Shown here: in pieces, positions 1 through 12,225 of the stretch
Position numbering within the stretch: position 1 is the stretch's first letter
How the letters are laid out: each line of letters starts with the position of its first letter
Assembly (NCBI GenBank): GCA_025890175.1
Contig: JANPYM010000008.1
Coordinates: 1,465,650-1,529,649 of the forward strand
Reading direction: 5' to 3'
DNA from: Ciborinia camelliae
Lineage: Eukaryota > Ascomycota > Leotiomycetes > Helotiales > Sclerotiniaceae
Length of the DNA stretch: 64,000 nt
Translations under genes and position numbers: made by a program
Notes under the pieces: model-generated
What the model was told of the DNA's origin: nothing
The model's database searches: none
The model's input: only the letters and a program-made list of their open reading frames with translations

Positions 1-1
1 T

Positions 2-109
2 TTTATCTTCATTGCGGCCTTTGCCAAACTAAGATCAAGGAGTGAGAAGCAAAGAAAGAACCCAGTTGGTTCAAAGTCTTCGACTGATAACAATGTTTTG
101 ATCACTTAA
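2..109 (+). CDS. possible 3' end of an upstream gene (partial)
   Basis: A frame open from the left edge of the window encodes 35 residues and ends at a TAA at 107-109. It starts with a hydrophobic stretch (FIFIAAFAKL), followed by a basic, polar tail, as expected for a last membrane helix with a short cytoplasmic end. Only 48 bp separate this stop from the next start codon, which is tight for a fungal gene. A 35-codon open frame arises by chance fairly often, so this may simply be 5' leader of the next gene. I do not recognise a family. Confidence 0.2.
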   Translation, partial: FIFIAAFAKLRSRSEKQRKNPVGSKSSTDNNVLIT

Positions 110-157
110 CTCGAGTTTGATACTTGCTCTTTAGCCAAGGGACCTCACTTCATCATA

Positions 158-1315
158 ATGCGGGGCATTTACTTTTTGTTCGCAACGTTGGTGTTTCTTC
201 TATCATCTGCCCAAACACTAGCGGCTATAGATGATTTCTCAATATCAGAAGCATCACTTCCAGAGTCTCCTCGTACAATAGTGCCAAAAAAGTCCTCGGC
301 ATCGAGGGAGGATGAATCGACATCCACATCATCCACATCATCAACAGCCACATCGATGATTACGAACACAATCGCTATATCTTCTATTCTTTCAGCCTAC
401 CCAACATCGGAGACCCCTAGCCTCACCGGCGAAGTCGAAGCCACAACGACAGCCACAACGAGCAATCCTTCGTCGACCTCAGTAACCGTCACATCTACAG
501 GCTCTGGCATGAATCGCAATACACTGATTATCATCCTCGCTTCAGTTCTCGGTACACTCGCTATACTCCTCGTTTCACTTGCTATATATCTTTTTATCCG
601 TTATCGAAGAAATCGAAGTTTCACTGGAAGAGGAGTAACTCCAATTGATGACAACGAAATCGAATCGTGGCGGCACTCTGGAAATGAAAGGAAAGTGTTT
701 ATGGGCGAGGACGTAGCATTCGACAAGGAGACAGGAGGCCGAGATCATATTCGGTCTAATACAATACAAATGGCACACTCGCCGGGGTGGACGTGGACAG
801 CTTCACCTACCTCCTCTCGAACACGATCTACCTTTTATCCTTCAGGTTTCTCAGGCTACGTCCCCGATACCCCAACTTTTCTCGCCCAGGCACCGAACGC
901 CAGAGTTGGTCTCACGGACGAAGTAGTGCCGGGCGCAGAACCATTCATAAAACCAGTGGAACGACATAGGTCACGACTATCGAAGTCGAGCGGTCATTTA
1001 CGCACGAAGAGCAGGAGGAGTAGTTTGAGTGGGAGGAGCATGTGGAGTATCAAGAGCGGCAACGGAGGCGAATTGAAAGAATTGAGAACCAATGACCGAG
1101 TCGCAACATGGTATGATCCAGAAGACAACTTTCGAGTGCATATGGATTACTACCATAGAGACTACAACGATTCACCCGCTATGTCCTTTCGAGAAATGAC
1201 TCCAGGCCCGGGGACTCCTAACCCGGTCACGGCATTATCACCAAGGCCTCCACCACGAGCTGTGCACCCGTCGTCCTGGGATAACGATCGGGAGATTGGG
1301 TTAGCCATTTCATAA
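158..1315 (+). CDS. single-pass membrane protein with Ser/Thr-rich ectodomain
   Basis: Intronless 385-aa protein. Residues 1-23 form a typical signal peptide (basic start, long Leu/Phe core, ALA-like cleavage region). Residues about 24-118 are rich in Ser and Thr, as in O-mannosylated mucin-like stalks. One strong membrane helix lies at about 122-147, followed by a basic stop-transfer patch (RYRRNR). The remaining 235 residues would be cytoplasmic and contain Ser/Arg-rich and Pro-rich stretches. This layout resembles fungal Mid2/WSC-type wall-stress sensors, but I see no cysteine-rich WSC module, so a sensor role is inference. The first ATG of the frame is used because it gives the signal peptide. 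Confidence 0.8.
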   Translation: MRGIYFLFATLVFLLSSAQTLAAIDDFSISEASLPESPRTIVPKKSSASREDESTSTSSTSSTATSMITNTIAISSILSAYPTSETPSLTGEVEATTTATTSNPSSTSVTVTSTGSGMNRNTLIIILASVLGTLAILLVSLAIYLFIRYRRNRSFTGRGVTPIDDNEIESWRHSGNERKVFMGEDVAFDKETGGRDHIRSNTIQMAHSPGWTWTASPTSSRTRSTFYPSGFSGYVPDTPTFLAQAPNARVGLTDEVVPGAEPFIKPVERHRSRLSKSSGHLRTKSRRSSLSGRSMWSIKSGNGGELKELRTNDRVATWYDPEDNFRVHMDYYHRDYNDSPAMSFREMTPGPGTPNPVTALSPRPPPRAVHPSSWDNDREIGLAIS

Positions 1316-2145
1316 CTTTAGGCCTGGATGCCAGTCGGTTTTCTTTCTGCATTATTTGGGTTTGGGGAACCGGGTGGGGTTTGTTTGTTATAAAGGAATG
1401 GGAGCTACATATTTTGATACCAAGGAGAATTTATTCGTATTGATGGAGCCTGAGCGCTCATAGGGAGGAGAGGATGCCGATCTGGTGCAATATTATTGGC
1501 ACTTGTGTTTTGGAGGGGATTTGAAATTCACCACTCGACGGTTGGCTTTATTTATGATATGTACAGTCCGGTGACTGAAGCAACAGAAAAGATATACAAC
1601 AGCATGATATTGCATGCAAATATTCAAATGTAAATGTAAAATAATTACACAAACAAACTCTCGACCCTAATCATCCCAAGTATCTCAATGTTTCGAATCT
1701 CTAGATTGTGGTCATACTTCTGAACGACTTAAATCGATGTTGTCCTGTGCGCTTCAGTTAAGAAAGAGGTCTGTCTCATATCCGATGGTTGACCCTGCCC
1801 TGCAAGCCAATTCTCCACGCCACAACTTCAACCTGCCAATATGTTACATAGCAAATGCAAATACCAACGATAGCTTCAAAAAATGCACAGCCTTCCCCAA
1901 AAGAACCGTCAAATATAACAATTACACGTGATCCGACACGGTTTTCGCGTCACCCGCGTCTTGCTAGTTTCCACGCTTCACCGCCTTCCCTATAAGAAAT
2001 GAATTGCCCACCTGCAATATCAATTAAAGACAAACCCATAAACTAAACTAAACTATAAACTACTAAATCAACTACCGTCCTCGACATTACCACCACCGCA
2101 CACTTCCAATCTCACCTTCCTACGAACAAACACATATCCCACAAC
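1316..2145. other. intergenic spacer with the dpb4 promoter
   Basis: Holds the 3' region of the upstream membrane-protein gene and the leader of the downstream histone-fold gene. A CACGTG E-box lies at 1925-1930 and a G1/S-type element at 1941-1960 (listed separately). A pyrimidine- and A-rich leader runs up to the start at 2146. No further coding frame looks convincing. Confidence 0.5.
1941..1960 (-). promoter_or_regulatory. candidate MBF-type (G1/S) promoter element
   Basis: Read on the minus strand, the site contains GACGCGAAAA (1942-1951) next to a second GACGCGG core (1954-1960). ACGCG-type sites are the binding sequence of MBF (Mbp1/Swi6) in ascomycetes, which drives DNA-replication genes at G1/S. 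The pair sits about 190 bp upstream of a DNA polymerase epsilon subunit gene, the expected type of target. Binding is inferred from sequence alone. Confidence 0.4.
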
Positions 2146-3281
2146 ATGCCACCACGAAAAAGTGACGTGGCAAAGCCCGTTACAGGAGATGAGGCTACAC
2201 CCGTGAAAGAAACGGTAGTGAGAGAGGGGATTAGTATCGAGGTTTGTGTTTTTGCAGTTGCTTTTTTGCAGTTGTTTTTCCATTTGTTTTCCATACTTTT
2301 CTTACAGCAGCTCTCCATAGCCGTTTTCTTTCTAATACTTGAAGCGGCCTTCTCCTCCGTCCAGCCCAAACTAGAAGTGGAACTAATGGTTTGGATGCAC
2401 AATCACAGGACCTCAATCTTCCGAAAAGTATCGTCACGCGATTGGCAAAGAGTGTGCTACCGCCTAATACGCAGATTCAGGGAAATGCAATGTTGGCGAT
2501 GAGTAAGAGCGCGACGGTCTTTGTTAATTATTTGGCTACGCAGTGAGTTTATGCATGGGGGCTCTTTAATTGGGTTTCGTGAGAGGACCTGCAGAATCGG
2601 AGGAGGAATTGTTTAGAGAGGGGAATAATGGAACGGAGGAACATTGTGTGAGCAGGTTGCTGATGTGAAAATGAATGAAATAGTGCCAATCAGAATGCAC
2701 AGCATCGAAATGTTAAAACGATAGCGCCGCAGGATGTTCTCAAGGCGTTGGATGATTTGGAGTTTCCGGATTTCAAACCGAGGCTGGAGGCGGAGCTTGC
2801 CAGTTAGTATTCATTTCTACCTTTCTATGGAGATTGTTAATTCTGGGGGGGGTTAGAGTGAGAAAGATGGGGCATGCTAATCATGAATAAACGAACAATA
2901 GAATTCATTGAGATGCAGAGCGATAAGAGGAATACATATCGAAAGAAAGTCGCGGCGGATAAAGCAGTGGGGCACGGGGAAGATGATTCGGAAATGTTGG
3001 ATCGAGAAGGGGATGGAGAACCAAAGGCTAAGAAGGTTAGAAGGGAAGGGGGAAGTGGAGGGAGTGGAGAGACGCAGGATGAGAATGAGGAGGAAGAAGT
3101 AGATGCGGATGAAGATCATGATGAGGAAGAAGAAGATGAAGGAGAGGAGGGCGAAGGGGAAGGGGAAGGAGATGGTGAAGCTGGGGAGGAAGATGACGGA
3201 GAAGAAAGATTTGAGGTTGAGGAGCCGGAGGAAAGGGAGGTGGATGATGAGGCGCTGGATAATGGGGAGGATAGTGATTGA
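2146..3281 (+). CDS. dpb4: DNA polymerase epsilon subunit D, histone-fold protein Dpb4
   Basis: Four exons: 2146-2241, 2409-2542, 2684-2802 and 2902-3281, all joined at GT..AG in phase, giving 242 aa. The core is an H2B/NF-YB-like histone fold (DLNLPKSIVTRLAKSVLP, then the GNAMLAMSKSATVFVNYL helix and the TIAPQDVLKALDDLEF helix) at about residues 33-115. Dpb4 pairs with Dpb3 in the polymerase epsilon holoenzyme and also serves in the ISW2/CHRAC remodeller. After a short basic linker, the last 90 or so residues are almost entirely Glu, Asp and Gly, an acidic tail common in fungal Dpb4. The exon 3/4 junction rebuilds a Lys codon (ELAK|FIEMQ). An MBF-like site upstream fits cell-cycle expression. 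NF-YB/HapC is less likely given the long acidic tail. Confidence 0.88.
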
Positions 3282-3917
3282 AGCCGGCTTTAGTTTTGTG
3301 GAACTTTCGAAAGGCGGTGGAAAGGTGAAATATTATTTGCTAATGATTGGGACGGCAAGGGAAGCGAAGCGTGCATTTAAAATGATGGAGTTTGGTATAT
3401 GGATACAAATGTCGAAAACAAAAGTCCGCCGCATACAAAAATATGTCGCTCTCATTTTATACGCGCTGCAATTTTTCTATTGATAGGGGGATGTTGTACG
3501 AGGATATTTGAATGACATTTCAATTCCAGGCTGGAGGAAAGACAGGCGTCTATTTGCATTAAAAAATGATGGGATGATGTTAATATCTTCCCTCGAGTGA
3601 GGAGGGCTTGATCTTAAAACCAAACCTCTGATATATTCATTCAAATAAATAAATCGAAGTGCCCGGTTATTCAAACAGATATATATCAAGAAAGAGGGAT
3701 CCAAGGTTCTGTCACACGAATCAAGGTATTTACAAGTCACACTTGTGTTAACTGGGCAAACAACTTTGTGTATCAAATCCTTCTATCTGCTTCACATCGG
3801 AGATTACAAGCAAACACCTTTTTTTTTTTGAAGGGATACTTCATGTTTCAGTAAGTATTCATATGTTGCTATTATTTCTAGCGATTATCATATGCATATT
3901 CCTCCGTTCCCTACGAA
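3282..3917. other. convergent 3' spacer
   Basis: Spacer between the 3' ends of dpb4 (plus strand) and the rhamnosidase-like gene (minus strand). It is AT-rich, with a T-run near 3820-3830 and no convincing coding frame. Confidence 0.5.
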
Positions 3918-6021
3918 TCAATAAGTTACCGTCAAATTATGAGCTCCCCCTTCCCCAGAAATGGTGAAAGTGTCCCAAACACTATTATATATCCCCTCCA
4001 CCAATACCCCATTAACCTCTACCCTCGGCGCCATGCCATTTGCAGGTAAAATCAATGTCCCATTCGTTTCAGTCGGAACATCATACCAATAGGTATACCC
4101 CATCTCCCCCATCAAAATCCACCCTGCACTAAATTTTCCCATTGCAGCAGTAATCCCCCCTTCCGCGCTCCTCAAATCCCCAAACTGCGGCACCAATCTC
4201 CACTCCGTACCTCCGGCCGCAACCAACTGTATGCCCACCACGCCCGTGATCAAGACTTCCACAGGACCAGTTCCCCATCCGTGAGAATGTGACGTGTAAC
4301 TAAAATCCCCGTACCCTGCCGCGCTCCTGTATCCCCATGTCCCATCCGAGAGATATCCTTCCGGGACCGTAGATTGCGTTCCCGAGGCGTGGAGGAGATA
4401 CCATCCCCATGATAACCGGATGAGGGCTAGCGAACGCGAGGCCTGTCGCGATGTCATGTGTCCTTTTACTTCGAGCGATGAGCTGTAGGTTACGATGTTG
4501 TTGGGGAGCTCTGGGGATACCGCGCCGATCGAACACCAGTTTGTGAGGAGTTGCGTGGATATGGAGGAGCTGGTGTTTGGGGGGACCACGTTATAGGCTA
4601 GGGCCATGGAATTGGCGTCTTGGGGGTAGAGAGTGAGGTTTGTGTCGCTGTCGGAGAATGCGCCGCTGGAGGGGGAGAATAGGTTTTGGTTGATGGCTGA
4701 TTGGAGGGTTCGTGAGAGAGAGGTCCAGGTGCTGGAGAGAGTGGAGTTGGAGGCCCATTTTGCGAGGGTACTCCCGGTTGTGAGGACGCGGTAGAGAAGC
4801 ATGTTGGATGCGCTGTTGTGACCTCCTTGGGTGAGACGACCCCAGTCGGTCGTTCCCGTTACGTATAGAAGGTTGGTGCTGTCAATCTTGGCGACGATGA
4901 ATGACATTGCTGATTGGTATTTGGGCCAGTAGGTGGTGAGGAATTCTTGGTCGTTGGTATAGAGTATGTATTCGTATGTGGCGATCATGACTGACATGTG
5001 GTAAGTATCGGATCCAAAAACATTGATGGGTGGACCTGCGAATGGCAATTCTCCAGCTTTTTGCTACAGAGAATTAGCAGGCGTATATATACGGTGCGTG
5101 CTGCGATATTGATGCTTGTTTTGAATTCCTTACCTGAACATTATACAGAGCCTCCAAAGTACTCCTCACACCTTCAAAATCACCAAGACTCACGAGAATG
5201 CTAGGAACTGCAATGGCAAGATCCCCAGACCAAATAGTCCGATCCCGTTTCGCTCCATCTACATATGCGGTACTTCCGTTAGTACCCAAATTCATATCGT
5301 TTGCCCAGCCAGAAGTCAAGATGGGCCAGGCTCGACCTGTGTTCGTAGGTGCAGCAGTTGTTTGCAGAGTATATGCACCCGAATACCAAATCTTATTTAA
5401 CAATTCATCATTCGAATGGAAGTATCCTCCATACGCTTGCAAATTGGACCACGCAGGTTGAAATCCGATTTCTAAAGTAATATCCGTGATATTGAACTCA
5501 ATGATTGGCTCTACCGACGTGATGAAGATGGTCAGATAACGAAATCCTCCTCGAAATTTGGCATCGGGCATGGTATAACTTCCATTCATTGTGGCAACGA
5601 GATCTCCGTAAATCGCCCCGTCGGGATTCATTGATCCATTCGAATCATCTGACCATAATCCTGTATAATTCAACGTTTCTGAGAATGCCAACCCGACGCG
5701 TCCGGTGGTTGAAGCATTATATTTAAGCGACACGATCCCTCCGACTTCTTTTCCAAAATCGAAAATCAGAAATGATCCGTTTCCCTGATAGTTTGCGGGG
5801 CCCGGAAAATCGGAAACGGGTATGTTTCCGTTGATGAGGATTTTGATCGGTGATATGCTGCGGGTCGATGGAGAGTAATTGTATTTATCCCATACGCCAG
5901 GGAATGAAGGGGTCGTTTGACCCGTGCAGATAGTATCCCGCCAACATGATGAGTGTGCAGAAGAATCAACCGATTCAAAGATCAAACTTTCGAAAATGAA
6001 CAGGAAATAGAGAAACAACAT
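3918..6021 (-). CDS. secreted GH78-like alpha-L-rhamnosidase (six-hairpin glycosidase)
   Basis: Two exons on the minus strand: 5134-6021 and 3918-5063. The intron has a GTAAGG donor and a CTGTAG acceptor, and the product is 677 aa. Residues 1 to about 22 look like a signal peptide. An N-terminal beta-rich region is followed by the six-hairpin catalytic part, in which fungal rhamnosidase-like motifs are visible: NDELLNKIWYSGAYTLQT, VDGAKRDRTIWSGDLAIAVP and, after the intron, GSDTYHMSVM. Such enzymes remove terminal alpha-L-rhamnose from plant glycosides or pectin side chains outside the cell. The open frame continues upstream to 6273; 6021 was chosen because it gives the signal peptide. Catalytic acids were not assigned. 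Family placement is from recalled motifs. Confidence 0.82.
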
Positions 6022-9000
6022 TTTTAATAATGAGAATATGTTACAGGAAGTATTTCTCGGTGATGATGATAAAATGCATAGAGAAGAAAACTCCCGGAAA
6101 ATCCATCGGGTTATACATGGTTCAACGTTGGCTAACGTAAAAGGTATATCATGAATTATAAAATCATCTATCCTAGCATCATCGTACATGCACATGGCAT
6201 TGATGAAGTGCCAAAAATACATCATCATGAGGGTTAGAAAGGATTTTGGGGCCGCCTTTCTCCTGCGTGACAAACTACGTTTTTTTGGTGCGAGCGGACG
6301 AATGAGAGAAGTCGGTTAACAAAACAACTCTACTTTTTGAAACTTCTCGGAATACTTGTTAGAGATTCAAGAAAATAAAAATAGATGTAAAGATCTTGTG
6401 GATTGGGAGGTGAGATCATATCATTCGTATTCGTACCCGAGCACGAGATGAGATGAGATAAGATGAGATGATGAACTGAAGGTCTCCCTTGATTCTTCGT
6501 CAAATGCACGGGCCACATTTTGTCATAGACTCTCAGCCGAACTCCCATGACTCCTTCATCCATCTTCAAACACAGCACATTGTAAGAACTTATATTCTTT
6601 CGCAAAAAGAAATCTTGAAGCTTGGAACTGTCATTTAAGTATATGATATAAAAGTGTTCGAGAGGTTATTTTGAATCTCAAGGGAACTATGAGCGGGATT
6701 ATATTTCGGAATGGCTCTTGTGGATTGATGTTCTTTTAACGGGGACGTCATGATCGTTGAAGAATTCTTTCAAGGCAAGGAGAAGCATATCCTGTTCTTT
6801 GATAGGATGAAATGGGTTGGAGAAGAGTAGTAGGATGAAATGGGTTGGAGAAGAGTAGTGGGAGGATGGAGCAAGAAAATTTTAGTTGAAACGCTGCTTA
6901 TGATTTGACGTGAAAGCTGTTCTGGCTCAGCAGTACAACCATAAGATTATCATTCCATCTAACTCTCTATCTCATTTCAGCTCTTTTTTGCTCTCTCGTG
7001 TAAGCAATGGGATCAAACCTTGAATTTCATTGATATTTCGAAAGTGGTGTTAACACTATTATCTTTAAATGATGGAAAGATTTAAATGGCAGTGATAGTT
7101 ATCCACTATTTTGCGAAACGGTTTTTACCATTTCATTTCAAAATCCTTAGGCTTGACTGGCAGAGGTAGAAGAAAAAGCGTGAAAAATTATTTTAATCGA
7201 TTGATTCATCTGGCATTGCACTCCTAAAATTTCCAAGGCATTGAAATCACCCCTTTTCCCTGTTTATTTCTTTTGGTAAATGATGAAGTTTGGGCGTTTT
7301 TATAGACATTCAAACATTACTGCCTGCTATCACAAGTTTCATACTAGTATATCAGAACAAATTCTTACGTCCATTCACTTATGTGATGTCATTGCCCAAT
7401 AACGCCTACTGTACAAGTTTCTTATCTCCAGGCAAAGGAAGTATTTGAATCTCCAGCTACCTATATAAGACATACTTAAATGCGGGTTAAGGCAGTAATA
7501 AGTGCGAATTGAAGATGCTCAAAGGACACAGCAGGGCTTCCGAGGAGTTGGCTGAGACAATAATATAGCCAGATATTAGAAAGCATACCTTATTCAGATA
7601 TACGAGGTAAGATGCTGTATTTTCCGTTAATGAACTACGCGCGCACGTTTGCTAAGACATTGGGAAAAGATCAGGTTTGACAGCGGAAATACATTATTAG
7701 CAATGTTATTCATTTTTTGGGTTTATTAACTTTCATAGTGTAATAGTTGAAACTTCTAGTCTCAGCGTGATTTGGTCACAGACTGAAATCCCTGGACTTC
7801 CGATATCATACTGGGTTGGCAACCTTTGATTCATTTGGTGCATTCTCAACCAGATTGTTTTATCGTTTTTAGAAATATCTAATAGAGAAAGCAAGCACTT
7901 CTTATCGCAACAAATAGTAGTAGCGAGCATTTTCCTTCTATTCATTCACTATCGCTCCTCTCCTATGTTCTTTTATATTCTATTACTTCCCAGCTGCCTA
8001 GAAAAAGTACAAGATTATGTATAGGAATATTCACTAGAGTTTACTAGTCACAAGAAAGTTAACATCCTCCTCTTAAAAAGTCGACTATTGACATGGAACA
8101 AGAGAGTAAAAACCATGTCAAAAGCAATAAAACATAGAAAGGAGCATGAAAACATTCCAGAAACCAAATTCTTGTCACTAGCATGGCATAACCCCTATGA
8201 TATTTGAAATTATAAGGAAAATTGATTAACTTCACAAGAATGGGACCATGTAGGATTATAATGGAAGTGGAAATGAAAATAGGGGTTGTGGTGAACGGAT
8301 AAACGACAGTGGGAGGGATTGCCAATGGTACTAGTCAACCCTCCAACGAAATGGTTATAAGAAGACAAGCATATGGATTCTTGAGGTGTCCCCAGCTTTC
8401 AAAGATATCCTGAAGAAAACGTGATTGAAGATGATGGTGTATAGCTCTTTGGCTTTACTCCAAGATTTACCAACCAAACTAATCTCGAATATCAAGTATG
8501 GTAATACTTGGGATTGGATTAAAAGCCTTATTTCAAGACTATCTGATAATGATAAAAATGGAAACAGCACCGTGACAGTATTCTCCAATAATAACGCGCA
8601 ACGCACGAATTTTTGACAGCGAGAATAATAGTAAATGTGACAAAAAATCAAAGACCAACCAAAATTAGAAAACTTCAAATATGATAAGAATGGACGCAAG
8701 TAATATCTTTTATTTGGAGCCAATTCCTCATCAGCTTGAGAGTGTTCAGCGTCTAAAGATTCTTGCACGGGTAGTAATGATGATGAACTATTGGTTCTGA
8801 ATTGTTCTCAATATCCGTTGCATACAATATTGGAAGTAACTTTCGCGTTTTTTATAACCTCTTGAGGCCTCCCTGCTGAACTCTTAGCTTCTGCGAATTC
8901 ACTTCTTGATGATTCAATATTGAAAATGAGCCAGTATGTATTGCACTAGCATCTATCTCACAACCTAAGAACTCTGATCTCAGATCTCTACTTCATCTCC

Positions 9001-11529
9001 AATAAACTACAGAAATCTGTCTATAAAAGAATCAGCAAAATTACGTTGCGACCTGTATAATATTATATAGGGGAATCTACATCAAAGTTCTATAGGCTCT
9101 CTAGAAGGATCTTGACTAAGTTTTTGCAATGTAGAAATTTCTGACACTGTTTCTAAACAAGGTTCACAGAACCTGAGTAACTATACCTAGTGACCTACTT
9201 CTTAGACTTTTCAACAACAAAACCATCCCCAAAAACAATGACAATAAAAAAACCAGCAACCTATATTTCGGCAACAAAAATCACATCAAGAGAGAGAAAT
9301 AGTAAACACTTTCAGCTATCTCACTCCCCAAATCTTGAAACCTAGAAAAAAACTCCGTTCGAAATACAAAATGTTTTCGAGAAACTCCAGGGTTTCAGTT
9401 TAGCGTCTGATGGGTTGGGAAAACTAAATTGTGTAGTAATCCTGATATTGAGGTACCCCTTTTTAAAGCCAAGATTCATTTAGTTCTCGATCTTTTGGAC
9501 TGAATTATGATAAGGTAGACTAGTATTTGGGTGAACCGTGGAGCTTATACTACGGCTTAACTTGTAAGTGCATGTTATATAGTGGAGGGGTTTAGTAGTT
9601 TTTTCAATTTTTCATGTTTGCCATTCCCGTTCTTCTGCTACGGTTTTGAATAATGGTTGCAGTTCTGCTAATATGTATTATATGTGATTTTTTAAATCTG
9701 GCCAAGCTGGATTTTTGTACGTGCAACGGGAAATACCTCGCTCGAGTTGGTAGCTTTCTGGGTAATGTGTACATTTGGCTTCTAAAAGCTCATTATTGTA
9801 TACCGTTTTGGCAATAGCCATGCACTATAAAGACTGGGAAAATTGAGATTCTGGGAAGATGGATCTAGTTGTACTGTAAGAAATGAAGATTGAAGGTGGA
9901 TATAGAATGCAAACTTTCAAACAAACGGGCGAAATCGTGAGTGAGGTAGAGGTGCTTGCTTAGGGGATGTAGAGATGCGACAGTATTGTTTTAGAGATAG
10001 AGGTGTGATAATACAATCTCGTAGGCGCCATGGACGTGGAATGTTAAGGTAGAATGGTATCGTAGTAAATGAAGTAAAATGTCAAGGACGGTAGTGAGTG
10101 TGGAGATAAAATATATCGTATAAACTTGCTTATAAGCAAATGGCTGATGTTCATGCGCCAGGGCCATCTTCAGGGCTTGCTAGCACTTCATGGTGCATGT
10201 ACCTTGGTCACCTCTTATAACCTGGAAGCAAGTTTCTAATCCTAATAAGGTTAACGTGTTTTCAAAACGAGATTTTGACTATCTTGCTTTTTTCATCATC
10301 TATAAGACAAATAACAAAGCTTTCAAGCATCTCAAGTATTCTAACTAATAATTTAGTAACCATTACGATTAGCATCTAGATAGATTGGCGTGCTAGTAAA
10401 ATTTCAAAGTCCAGATCTTTCTTTCTGCCTAGACATCAAACATTATACCCGTACTGTCGTGACTAAATTCGGGTTACACAACCCATCTGTAGATCAACTA
10501 GAAGCTTCCATCACTAGAAACTTCCAATCACTGGAAATTTTCCACCCGGAACTGTTCAATTAGTATGCTTCAATAAACCGGAAATTCATCTATCTAGCAG
10601 GCTTTGATCCTTCGGTACACTCTCGGCACCAGGATTGTAACCCCAATCTTCCCTGGGCCATGTACAACCGTTTATCAACTCCTTAGGTTCAGCCGGATCC
10701 ATAGGTCTATCCTACTCGTGCTGGTGCTCCAAAGAAATCCCTGGTACACATGCTGGATCGGGTTCGAAAACCGGCGAGCCATTTTTGGCCAATCAATACT
10801 TTCAAAAAAACACGGACGAGATTTTATGCCATAAATTCCGGTTTGTTGGATTGGATCGCGGTGAAGAAGTGAGATCATAAGATCTTTAGCTTCTGGGGGA
10901 ATATTGATAATTTCCGATGAAGGGAAGTGGAGTTGCCTTTTCTCGAGATATCTTCCGGAATCTTCTTCGCTCTCGTCAGAGGATGGGGGACATAATGGGG
11001 ATGAAAATGGATGAGCTCCAAAGAATATCTGGTAAATAAAAAGACCTAATATTCACCGATCTCATGCTTCTGTAGAGATTTCTTGGTCCCATGAATCCTT
11101 TCTCTTTATATATTTGAGATTCTACAGATCTATGCGTTTCAGCTCTATGCTATATAAAGCGAACTTTCATCAAATAAGCCAACATCAACGGGTTGAGCGG
11201 GTAAAATCCCCATTATATGCACGCTCAAGCCATCTCGCCCATGGAAAACAGGGCTTAGTGCAATCAACAAGTACGAGCTTGCGATCAAGTATAGAGCCAG
11301 GGCTCTACATGCGGTGAGAAGCGATGTTGATGAAAAGTAGAGGAAGTAGAGTCTGTCAGTTGACAGGATCTAGGAAAACTGGCATGTTTAAACGTTGGGA
11401 AGAGCATAATTTTGGCAATTCTGGTAGATTCCTGTCAGAAACTCGAGCTTATTGAAGCAGAAAGATTAAGGTAGATTCCATGAGCACAAAAGCAAAAGAA
11501 GGCTATTGAATCCACCATCAATTCCATCT
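6022..11529. other. 5.5-kb gene-poor AT-rich spacer
   Basis: No long or conserved frame on either strand. The small open frames (for example 8355-8768 minus) have composition expected of non-coding AT-rich DNA. It contains one 28-bp tandem duplication (listed separately). I see no transposase, reverse transcriptase or tRNA signature. Confidence 0.5.
6804..6859. repeat. tandem duplication, 2 x 28 bp
   Basis: Two adjacent copies of a 28-bp unit (6804-6831 and 6832-6859), each starting AGGATGAAATGGGTTGG. The copies appear identical, which suggests a recent slippage duplication. Confidence 0.85.
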
Positions 11530-12225
11530 TTACAATGCCAGGAAATTGGTCTTATGAGTCCTCAAATACTCCAGCTTTTCCTCATCCACCCCCCTGACAA
11601 ACAAAATGAGGTCCTTTCCAGCGGTCCACACGCCATCCTCGATCGCTTGCATGGCCTCGACTTCCCAATGCCCTGTCTTTCGGGAGTAAGAACTACTAGG
11701 CTTTGCCCATTTCCATACAGGAAATAGACCATTGACAGTAATCCCCTCTGACCTGTCGCTAAAAACTGGAATAGAATAAAAGTGTAGAGGCAGACTTTTC
11801 GGCCCACATGGCTCTGACAGAAACGTGAGATGTGAGATGATGTATGCAACAATTTCCTTATCGCTTGAAAAGTCGGTTGACGATTCGGTAAGAAATGAAG
11901 TAAGATGTGCATACACGCCATGTGGTCCCGTCGATACTGCTTCAATAGGTATGTTGAAAGTTCCGAGTTCTTGAAAATCTTTTATATTTCTTAAGCTATT
12001 GATGTCCAGTTTAGTCTGGATGATATTCAAGGACGATTTGGGTTGTGACTGAAGTGACCAATGATGGAGGGTTGTGACAGTAGTAGCTGATTTGTGAAGA
12101 GGTGAAGTGGTGGTAATGAGAAGGATGTGCAGATAAGAACACGTTGAATCTGGCTCGGATATTGAAGGAAGTTGTTCTTTTGGTTGGCCTTGATGACCTG
12201 GATATGGTGGTGAGCTATCTTCCAT
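11530..12225 (-). CDS. hypothetical protein, 231 aa
   Basis: Uninterrupted 231-codon frame starting at an ATG, the longest in about 10 kb of spacer. The product is soluble, with no signal peptide or membrane helix. Its mixed composition looks protein-like in the C-terminal half (for example GVWTAGKDLILFVRGVDEE and an ending rich in charged residues), while the N-terminal 40 residues are Pro/Ser-rich. I do not recognise a family. Isolation in a gene-poor stretch fits a lineage-restricted gene or a chance ORF. Confidence 0.45.
   Translation of the reverse strand: MEDSSPPYPGHQGQPKEQLPSISEPDSTCSYLHILLITTTSPLHKSATTVTTLHHWSLQSQPKSSLNIIQTKLDINSLRNIKDFQELGTFNIPIEAVSTGPHGVYAHLTSFLTESSTDFSSDKEIVAYIISHLTFLSEPCGPKSLPLHFYSIPVFSDRSEGITVNGLFPVWKWAKPSSSYSRKTGHWEVEAMQAIEDGVWTAGKDLILFVRGVDEEKLEYLRTHKTNFLAL

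Noticed and set aside
8355..8768. 137-codon minus-strand frame in the gene-poor spacer
   Set aside because: Low-complexity Phe/Leu/Ser composition typical of translated AT-rich DNA, with no domain and no convincing promoter or splice context.
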